64,000 nucleotides of DNA from Blastobasis lacticolella (lineage: Eukaryota; Arthropoda; Insecta; Lepidoptera; Blastobasidae), in the NCBI GenBank assembly GCA_905147135.1, contig LR990051.1:18877115-18941114 (forward strand). The letters are read 5' to 3'. The stretch's first letter is position 1. Every line of letters begins with the position of its first letter. The notes under the pieces were generated by a model. The model made no database searches, was not told the origin of the DNA, and worked only from the letters and a program-made list of their open reading frames with translations. The position numbers and the translations under genes are program-made. Shown one piece after another: positions 56,901 through 64,000 of the stretch.

Positions 56901-59668
56901 ATGAAACTTTTTCGTTGAAACAATATTATTTAAAAGTTCGACGAAGAAATATGCACACAAAGAATGAGGAAGGATGGACTATGGAGCTCCCTTGTTTAAG
57001 TGGCGTTTGTACGTCACGTTATAATATCACCCACTCTGTCTAATTACGAATTTTAAATGTTTATATACAGGACGCTTACGCTCTGGTCAAAGCCGAATAC
57101 TACTAGTGTATCAGGATATTTAAAACAAAACTGCAAAGTATCGTAACAATCAGGTAGTAAAAAATCAACGATTTTAAATAGATCACTCAGGAGCAACCTG
57201 CAGTTGCATGGTCTGAAAAGTACTCTAAACATTGCAAACTCTTTTGAATTGTATTAGAACTCCACGCCAGATGACAGCCTTAATGATTTTTTTTTTGTAA
57301 CTTGATAATAATTTGAAGTGTGACATAACGTCACTCGCTTTTCATGTGTCATTTCATGAATGTTAATAATTAATTTGTTCGTGTTGTTGTGATTAGGGCT
57401 TGCAAATAGGTATTCGAAAATTTAAGTACTCGAAAAGTCTTTGTCAGTCCTTCTTGTAAACATTCAGTTCAGTTTGGCTTAAACTTATACTTTTAGTTTG
57501 ACTAACTTATTATTCATGCCGAAATTTATCTGTCTCACTTCCTTTTTAATGGTTTTGCCCATTATTTAATAATATTTTTCATAACTCACGAAAATAAACA
57601 ATCCTACAGAAATCAAATTGTTTGTTATGACTTTTATGAATGATGTTTTATTACTTTTAAAAAACTTGTCATAAATTGCCATACAGATATTGTTTTTTTT
57701 TTTTTTTTAATAAGCGTTTTGGACTAAGCGTGGTGTTATTATAACTGCGTTTTTAATGTTAGTTTGTTTAATTGACCGTTAGTAAATGTATCAAAATGAG
57801 CGTGAAATGGATTTTAATATAAAACAAAGCAATGAAAAATAAAAATAAAAATCACAAAACAACCCGCCTAGCAGCGAATATGTTTTTATCGGTTTAACTT
57901 TATTATATAATATCATTAAACTATACAAAACGATTTACCGCACCTTTAAATACATTTACTAATAGTATAAACTATAATTCAATTAATAAACACTAACAAA
58001 AATTTTGTTTAGTACAGAAATTGAATTCCTTAACTCTAGCGTGGCGAGAGTGTAATCGGTCTCCTTGCCTCGCGGTTCATTCCAGTGTAGTCCCCGAACA
58101 CAGCAAATTACAAAGTACTTGCCTCGCCTAGAGTGAACAGTGTACCGCCGCGCCTCGTGTCACCTCACGCGAGATCGCCTCGAAAGGCTCTCGTGAGAGT
58201 GAGGAGGTAGCATTAGGTCAGAGAGATCCTAAGATTAGGTATTTTACGAGATTAGGATGCTAAACGACTTTTGACTTAACAAGAAATAGGAAAGAATTTT
58301 ATATTAAGGGATAAGTGCTACTAATTAAAATCAAATTATAGGTATGTATACTAAAACATTATATCAGACATATTGCATCTCGCATAGCAGAATTCTCAGG
58401 CACGAGTCACCAAGCATTTGGTGTTTGCATTCACACGATCTGTTTGATTAAATACCACATAATGAAGACACAAGTACGAACATTGTTATTGTTTAAAAAT
58501 ATTCGAATATTTGAATTTTACCTAATTACTAGTCGAATATTGAAAGGGGTCGAATCTTCGAATAATTAAAACATTCAACTTGCAAGCCCTAGTTGTTTTT
58601 TTTTCTCTAATTAAAGAAAGACATATTTTATTATGTTGCTGAATAGCAGTCTTAAACAGGGTATTATTATTTGTCCAGATGCTAAGGTCAACTTGTATAT
58701 TGCTTATTTTTTAAATGACTTCAAACCGTTTTTTTGTTACTCTTTTAAAAATATTTCAAATGTAGTAATTTTGACAACTAACCTCATGTTTTGCCTTTTT
58801 ATATAGAAGATTGAAATATGTGATGATGAATTGAACAAAATCGTCCATACTGTTCATTAAAACAATGGTCATTAAAACCAACCTGTTACAAACTGTGACC
58901 TTGTGACCTTTTTTATCTTATACGGCAGACAAACAGCCAAGCAGGCCACCTGATGGAAAGTGGTCACCGTAGCCTATCGACATCAGCAACACCAGGGAGT
59001 TACCAATACGTTGCCCGCTTCTGAAGAGATCTCTAATATACCTCTTGAACGATCCCATGTTATTGTCCAAAGGAAACACTGCGGCTGCAACTGTGGTTTG
59101 TGACTTATACAAATTCTTAAAACCGACAAACGTTTTATAAAATACATACAATTTAAACAATGTACAACCACGAACCTTCTACAATCACATCGTTCAGAGC
59201 AGTAACTCCATAAAGCACGCACATGCTGGACATGAAAAAAACGCATGCCGTCGAAAAAACCTTGGCTTGTTTCGCCATATGGTTGTCCACCTGAATGTCG
59301 TTGTATATTTCCCTCATCTTCACCAAATTATATGCCACGGTTCTGACTCCCTCTCGCTGTCCTGTCATAATCCAGGCGTACGTATAGCACAGAGGTACAC
59401 AAACTGAGAAGATTATCCTGTCTAACCACTGCTTCTCATTCAAGTTTGGCTGGGTCAGAAAACTGCTCCATATTAGGACGAAGAATATACACATACATAT
59501 ATTAATCAGCTTAAGCACATTGTCGTGCAAGGCTTTAACGTACGCCGGTAGATCAAACTCCTCATAGTAGAATCTAGCAGATCCCATGAAATATAACATC
59601 TTACTGATCTTATAATAAATGAGTTTTGAACTGTTTTGATGCTTTTGTTTGACCTTTATTAGCGTCAT
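50949..59668 (-). CDS. Odorant receptor copy 3 (7tm_6 family), intact
   Basis: The seven exons are 59176-59668, 55883-56183, 55544-55640, 55169-55276, 54207-54314, 53546-53605 and 50949-50990. Exon lengths and phases match copy 2 exactly and predict 402 residues with no stop. In exon 1 I count 17 amino-acid differences from copy 2, none in the first 57 residues. Differences then cluster in membrane segments 2-4 (for example ILFWISIFRMIFSGF in segment 4). The end is shared: AGNITVE, MAMFSSGW and TTYSIFSVMY. Introns 2 and 3 are short (242 and 267 bases) because elements present in copies 1 and 2 are absent. Intron 1 carries a hAT-like element, and intron 6 a dead LINE and a SINE. Function as for copy 2; divergent membrane segments could mean a different ligand range, which is inference. 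Confidence 0.88.
51072..51424 (-). repeat. SINE family A in copy 3 intron 6 (reverse)
   Basis: Counterpart of 37084-37440. CAGTTGTGCTCTCGCACACA at the tail side; the head is damaged, with the B-box complement reduced to GGGATTTACGCATTG. Confidence 0.75.
51741..53432 (-). mobile_element. Degenerate Jockey-like LINE in copy 3 intron 6
   Basis: The A-rich 3' end is at 51741-51750 and the 5' truncation near 53432. On the minus strand, broken frames give RT blocks in order: DIRKSSEHDGISVIVLKKCA, AGVPQGSVLSSTLFLLHIND, the post-RT YFTPGQCLLLYKD, then FERRILARTIRMWNELPATV and FPLDYDMGSFKRYIRGLF. There are multiple frameshifts and a deletion around the FADD block, and no endonuclease domain. It interrupts a footprint that is intact in copy 1 near 25020. 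Confidence 0.88.
53649..53836. mobile_element. 188-bp MITE in copy 3 intron 6
   Basis: The ends AAGGTGGAGAACTT and, reversed, AAGGCGGAGAACTT form inverted repeats of about 25 bases. The core (TATCAATGAAACTTGCTTTA, TTGGAAAGATC) is shared with about 19375-19415 and 26155-26195. Absent from the matching site of copies 1 and 2. Confidence 0.75.
54812..54935 (-). repeat. SINE-A-derived fragment in intron 4, copy 3
   Basis: AACCATCTTGGCGTCTGGAG and GACCCTGTCAACAGGGGAAC are the same deleted form as 39783-39935. Confidence 0.5.
56460..56725 (+). repeat. Family C retroelement in copy 3 intron 1
   Basis: ATGGCCGTGTGGTGTCTGGC to TGTTACGGGCTGTGATGAAG with an ATGATA tail. A near-complete unit, not present in copies 1 and 2. 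Confidence 0.75.
57394..58591. mobile_element. hAT-like 1.2-kb non-autonomous element in copy 3 intron 1
   Basis: The ends are TAGGGCTTGCAA and its exact inverse TTGCAAGCCCTA. Flanks GTTGTGAT and GTTGTTTT match at six of eight positions, consistent with a mutated 8-bp duplication. TTCGAA-type subterminal motifs occur at both ends. No transposase frame. Segment 57446-57685 is similar, in reverse, to 62950-63205. Confidence 0.7.
58912..59100 (-). mobile_element. Jockey-like LINE 3' end in copy 3 intron 1
   Basis: ATACGGCAGACAAACAGCCA at one end. The minus strand reads VFPLDNNMGSFKRYIRDLFR, the same carboxy terminus as the LINE at 51741-53432. Heavily 5'-truncated. Confidence 0.75.
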
Positions 59669-59739
59669 TGCAATTACTGATGATGGAGAAAGTACAGTTA
59701 AAAGAAATTCAATGGAATTTGTAAGACATGTGCGCACAT

Positions 59740-60110
59740 CAGCGTTTATTTTTGAATATGAAATTATGGACTATTTTAATTCTTAATTAGAAATCCACTT
59801 CCCTATTCAATTGAAAGGAATATTGTTTGTATAATTTAGAGACTGTCATTATAATTTGGACTTAATTGCTTACCATAGTATGGCGTATAATCTAATTATC
59901 AGCCGGTGGGCGGCTTTGGTGTGTAGAGAGCTCATACCATTAATCCAAGGTTTTTTAAAGTAGGGGTTCGCCATTCGACGGTAGGGGTTCGCGACTTGTC
60001 GCTGATCTTGATTTACGTTATGCTGTATGACTGGCAGGCGCTGTAATTGTTGCTTTTTATAAACAGCCAATTTTATTATCATTTTTTTCTTTTTCTTTTT
60101 CTGAGTTACG
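59740..60110. other. 5' flank of receptor copy 3
   Basis: Homologous to the flanks of copies 1 and 2 (GTGCGCACATCAGCGTTTAT; AATTTAGAGACTGTCATTAT). A core promoter cannot be assigned by eye. The region ends in sequence matching 45735-45785. Confidence 0.5.
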
Positions 60111-60251
60111 CAGGTTTTTTTGTTTTTTATTTTACACTGCAGACAAACAGGCAAGCGGGCCACCTGATGGAAAGTGGTCACCACCGCCTATGGACATCAG
60201 CAACACCAGGCGAGTCACCAATGCGTTGCCCGTCTATAAAGACACGCGCAT
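60111..60251 (-). mobile_element. Jockey-like LINE 3'-UTR fragment splitting a SINE
   Basis: CTGCAGACAAACAGGCAAGC, AGTGGTCACCACCGCCTATG and GCGTTGCCCGTCTATAAAGA. It is inserted between the TGAGTTACG and GTACATTAGTTGATAACTAA parts of the family A SINE, which are contiguous upstream of copy 2. Confidence 0.75.
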
Positions 60252-60462
60252 TTTTTACGTAGGTACATTAGTTGATAACTAACCGATGCTCGTACGGAGA
60301 GGGAAACCATCCTGATGAAACCTGCACATTCAGGCGGCTGAATGTGTAACCATGATCCAATCTCGTCAGGTTCCCCCGGTACCAGGTGGTAGTAGCTCCA
60401 CTGAAGCTGAACTGCCAAATCCTGGTTCATGATCAAGGCGGTTGCTGGGCCTTCGTGCGTTA
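60252..60462 (+). repeat. SINE family A upstream of copy 3
   Basis: GTACATTAGTTGATAACTAA through GAATGTGTAACCATGATCCA to GGTTCATGATCAAGGCGGTT. Same insertion as 45782-46016. Confidence 0.7.
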
Positions 60463-60519
60463 TTATTTATTTTTATTTAAAGTTATTTCATTTATGAGTA
60501 CTGTGTTCACTTTTGGTTT

Positions 60520-60568
60520 GGCGACTTCTTTAAGTTGGCTTGAACCTCGCCAACTTAAAGAAGTCGCC
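60520..60568. repeat. 20-bp perfect hairpin upstream of copy 3
   Basis: GGCGACTTCTTTAAGTTGGC at 60520-60539 pairs exactly with 60549-60568 around a nine-base loop. The corresponding sequence upstream of copy 2 (about 46068-46110) has only the right arm. Confidence 0.9.
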
Positions 60569-60596
60569 ACTGTTCCCCAAAACCCCACCCCTTTAG

Positions 60597-60815
60597 AAGG
60601 TCGTTGACAATAAGTCTATTGGCTTTTAAGAGATTTCAGTGACATTTTATATAACGATTTGTGTCTACAAGAAATGTCGAATTCGGAAAGTCGCAGCGCG
60701 AGAATAGGCCCCATCTTATACGTAACTGGCGACCGATTCCGGCTTTGTGCGGGTTTGAGTATACATTGCACCTACCAGAAAAAAACGGTAGGTTCGCCGG
60801 AACCACTTGTCGTAA
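60597..60815 (+). repeat. Array upstream block, right-hand copy
   Basis: GAAGGTCGTTGACAATAAGT to CGCCGGAACCACTTGTCGTA matches 47215-47440. Here the block is separated from its boundary module (62235) by 1.4 kb of extra sequence. Confidence 0.65.
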
Positions 60816-62234
60816 AGGATAGGGTCTATCGGTTCATACAAGGTGTTCACTAAGATCCAGCCGGTACAAAGTGAATGAAAAACGGAAGTATGTAAAATAC
60901 AGAACTCGAATCAGTTGAAAAAAGAAATCTAAGTCTAGCCAATTCTTCACAATTATTTTTTGAAAACTTAATATTTTTAGCAAAACTGCAACACTCACGC
61001 GACACTCATGCAACACTGGAACAAGCCGTAGAGTAAACGATGAAAGAAGAAACTTCTTTTACGCCCGGAGTAAGAAGTCTTTTTCGTCATAGCGAAGATA
61101 AATCAATGAGGAAAGAAAAAACTCCTTTTAAGAGGAGAGGGCATTATGTTAAATAATGCGTGTAATGCTCTCGCTTTGAGAAAACACTGGTAATGCGACG
61201 TGCCACGTGACATACCTTTTGATGTCACATAAAATAGCGGACGGATGTGCCCAAAATCAACTAGCACAAGAACTAGATTTCCTTAGAATCATGGTATGTA
61301 CAACACCTCGGTCGACCTCGCTTCGTCAACGGTATTAGGGGGCACACATAACGAGTTTCCAACTCGTTGCGGTGCTAACGTTTGACTACCCTCAAATAAG
61401 AAATGGTCACCCATCCAGCTCCCCTGTATTACTAGCATTGCTTAACCTTGGTTTTTACTACATAATAAAAAACTTATCTGACACAATGCCCAAAACTAGA
61501 ATTAAGTCTCGTCATTTTGAAATGTCATGCCAATGCCAACAACAGCGACGCTGTCACATGGTCTGACAAGTTTATGGCTCTGTAAGAAAACTCCTTTTAA
61601 GGGGCTCAACGGCAAAAATACGTACAATGCGTGATACACACCTTTTGATACATAAAATGGCCGACGGATGTGGCCAAAAAGAAACTAAAATAATAATTAC
61701 AATTCCCCAGCATCATAATACATATTATTATGGCTAATTAACTCGCTCACAGCCTATCATCGCTATAGAAATTACAACCACAGGGCAGGTCTTCCTAACG
61801 GAGTATGGAGTTTCATTCGTCATTAGTGGTAGTGTATGACGAAGACAATGACATGCCTGTCATTGTCAATGTCCAAACCTAGGATTTTTTTACCTGTCTG
61901 TCTATGCAGTGCCACAAACTTACTGACCCAGTGACAGCGTCGCTGTTAATGGCATTGACATGACATTTCAAAATGGCGACACTTGGTTCCAGTTTTGGCC
62001 ACCGGGTCAGATAAGTTTGTGCATCCATAGCTTTTTTCGGGTGTGTTCATAATTTCATGCCAAGAATGCGTTCGTTTCCTAGCAAATTAGTAATATTTTA
62101 AACATTAATATAAATAAATTGGCTAGCTAAAAATTTTAAATAATTACGAGAAGACATAACGTTTTATAAGCTTTATTCATTACAACTCTCATTATGCCGG
62201 CTGGTGGTCAGGAAAATTTTAGACTGTCTCCTTT
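60816..62234. other. Insertion-rich stretch between upstream block and module M4
   Basis: It holds an inverted-repeat pair (61510-61581 against 61909-61980, sharing TTTTGAAATGTCATG and ACAGCGACGCTGTCAC). It also holds diverged direct repeats (about 61105-61255 and 61586-61680, sharing AACTCCTTTTAA and CGGACGGATGTG). The pattern suggests one or two decayed MITEs. No gene. Confidence 0.45.
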
Positions 62235-62410
62235 AAAACTACGACAAATGAGAAGAAAATACAGCATTCAAGATTAATACATTTTTTGGTCACACATTTT
62301 TCAGATTTTTACTACGACGCCAATCCTGTACGATCAGTGATTAGGTTGTTATAAACTAACACACAATATTTTAGTATAGCAGATAACGATACGTACTTAC
62401 TGTAGAGTGA
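62235..62410 (+). repeat. Array boundary module, copy M4
   Basis: AAAACTACGACAAATGAGAA, CTACGACGCCAATCCTGTAC and ACACAATATTTTAGTATAGC match the M3 region 47447-47615. The module stops at CTTACTGTA, where the other copies continue. Confidence 0.65.
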
Positions 62411-62945
62411 GGTGTCTAACAGTGACCCACAAAAAAGTTAAACAATCATAACTCATAAGTTTGTCAATATCATGAAATGTTTTGTGGTCTAGTCATTGCG
62501 TAATATATCTGACTCTCATTTTGTATATAAGTTAATGGAAAAAGATTTATAGATAAAATAATAATGCAGATTTTTTGAAAGGTGGGAAATGGCTCATTGT
62601 GTCCACCTCGTGGCACACATTGAACCAGGGGGTCTACAGCAAACCGGGGAGTACACAGTGAGCCCGACGAATGAGATCACTATTATTAACATTTCCTAGT
62701 TGTAGTTATTAGCATACTAGATAAATCAGATAATAATACATTCTTTATAAATGTGTAAACAGTTAGTTTTATATACCAAAATAACTGTGAAGACTATAAA
62801 TCAACATAAATCAATAACAACATAACTAAACCTATTTTCTAATTACAGTCATTGATGATATATTTTAAGGTTGTATTATAATAAATAGTCAACTAACTAC
62901 ACTAGAGTTCTTAAGATCTATAATAAGACTGAATTGCTTATTTAA
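62411..62945. other. Unassigned DNA
   Basis: No coding frame or repeat family recognised. A GTGTCCACCTCGTGGCACAC stretch near 62600 has a local dyad (CCACCTCGTGG). Confidence 0.35.
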
Positions 62946-63205
62946 AAAAATTAAAATCTTTGTATGGCAACTTATGCCAAGTTTTTTGCCGTCATATAAC
63001 GTCATTCTTAAAAGCCATAACAAACAATTTGATTTCTGGAGGTATGTTTATTTTCGTGAGTTATAAAAAATTTTTTGAATACTTTGCAAACAATTAAAAA
63101 GGAAGTGCGGAAAATAATTTTTAGCATGATTAATAATTTAGATAAAAGTTCAAGCTAATAGTGACCAAATAACTGAATGTTTACAAGAAGGACTGAGAAG
63201 GAGTA
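62946..63205 (-). repeat. Partial reverse copy of the hAT-like element interior
   Basis: AAACAATTTGATTTCTGGAG and AACATACAGT-like parts through GTTTACAAGAAGGACTGA are the reverse complement of 57446-57685. Ends with terminal repeats were not found. Confidence 0.6.
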
Positions 63206-63694
63206 ACAAGGAAAGATTATCCCCAGATTGTTGCCATATCCACACTTTATCATGTTTACTACTGTCAGTCAATACAGACTTATCGTGGTCCTATCATATT
63301 TTAGGCGTCTACCGACAGTGGTGGTGTGGTAGGGGTATCCCCTACAAAAATTGATGTAGATAAAAGTAAGTGACGGAGTAGGGATTCGATCCACTGGTGG
63401 AGCCTTGCCGTGGATATTAGTGACTTGACGGGGGTTGGGTACGGATAGAGTACGGTTTGGGCGCGGATAGGGGTAGGGTACATGTAGGAGTGGGATAGAG
63501 GTAGAGTTCATTAAATTAAAACCATGCGAATCAAGACGCGCCGTCCAGCCAATTCATGTACCTATTCAAGAAGACTGACGGCAGTAGCCTGATATTGCCT
63601 ACTCGCATTTTTTAAATGTAACACTCTAAAAAAATAACCGGTAGCTGATTTATATGAATATTAAAGGTAAAATAATTAAGAAAATCAGAGTTTT
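63206..63694. other. Unassigned DNA with a G-rich low-complexity stretch
   Basis: Positions 63400-63515 are rich in GGATAGNG / GGGTAGGG-type steps on the plus strand. The 60-80-codon minus-strand frames there are compositional. No gene. Confidence 0.4.
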
Positions 63695-64000
63695 CCGGGA
63701 TCAGAATCCGGAATTCGATTCCGGAATCCGGAATCCAATCCCGGAATCCTAAATCCGAATCCGGTATCCAAACCCCAATTCGGAACGCGTATCTGAAATT
63801 CGAATCCGTAATCTGGAATCCGAATAAGACAACATAATATGTTTTTATCGGAGGAGGGCGGAAGCACGACTATGCTAAACGGTGGTCAAAATAACCGAAT
63901 CCGAATTTTTTTTTTATATATCAAGACCCCCTTTTTTGCATTTACGACGGTCAGTTTGTATGAATGTAGAACGTAAAAGAACGTTAATGTGCGTGATCGA
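63695..64000. repeat. GGATTC/GAATCC-rich repeat, copy 2 of 2 (cut by window end)
   Basis: GGGATCAGAATCCGGAATTC to ATGTGCGTGATCGA matches 48250-48600, including the unique part after the hexamer array. It continues past the window edge. Confidence 0.8.

Overview
The window looks like a stretch of a lepidopteran (moth or butterfly) nuclear genome. It is AT-rich and dense in short tRNA-headed SINEs, RTE-type and Jockey/CR1-type LINE fragments and small inverted-repeat transposons. Its only confidently recognisable host genes are insect odorant receptors (7tm_6 family), split into small exons with canonical GT/AG borders. There are no bacterial-type operons, rRNA, CRISPR arrays or convincing free-standing tRNA genes. 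Assignment to Lepidoptera is inference from the receptor subfamily and the repeat types.

Layout. 1-12.2 kb: repeat-rich DNA without a confident gene. It holds two weak single-exon candidates on the minus strand (8136-8186 and 9321-9486), SINEs and a perfect 87-bp hairpin. 12.27-16.80 kb: an apparently intact CR1-like non-LTR retrotransposon with two overlapping ORFs (ORF1 zinc finger, coiled coil and SGNH-like domain; ORF2 endonuclease and reverse transcriptase) and a heptamer-repeat 3' end. 16.8-24 kb: repeats and unassigned DNA. 24.1-59.7 kb: three tandem copies of one odorant-receptor gene, all on the minus strand, each reconstructed here as seven exons with identical exon lengths and intron phases. 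Copy 1 (24091-33790) carries two frameshifts in exon 1 and is called a pseudogene. Copy 2 (36962-44458) and copy 3 (50949-59668) are open throughout and each predict a 402-residue receptor. 59.7-64 kb: upstream flank of copy 3, more mobile-element debris, and a GGATTC-rich repeat running off the end.

The repeat unit is larger than the gene. A module near 22.47, 35.33, 47.52 and 62.31 kb brackets the three copies, so the array looks like tandem duplication of a 12-15 kb block, and a fourth copy may begin just beyond the right edge. Transposon insertions present in one or two units, with the intact empty site visible in another, date events: copies 1 and 2 share intron-2 and intron-3 elements that copy 3 lacks. 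Copies 2 and 3 are the expected functional products: membrane receptors that would sit in olfactory neuron dendrites with the co-receptor Orco. No ligand can be inferred from sequence.

I found no evidence for a wholly new biological system. The strongest non-routine signals are the receptor array with its fine structure, the repeated appearance of long near-perfect hairpins (some clearly absent from the paralogous copy), a 2.8-kb inverted-repeat element with a clean empty site, and the intact LINE whose ORF1 SGNH-like domain has Glu where the nucleophilic Ser would be.
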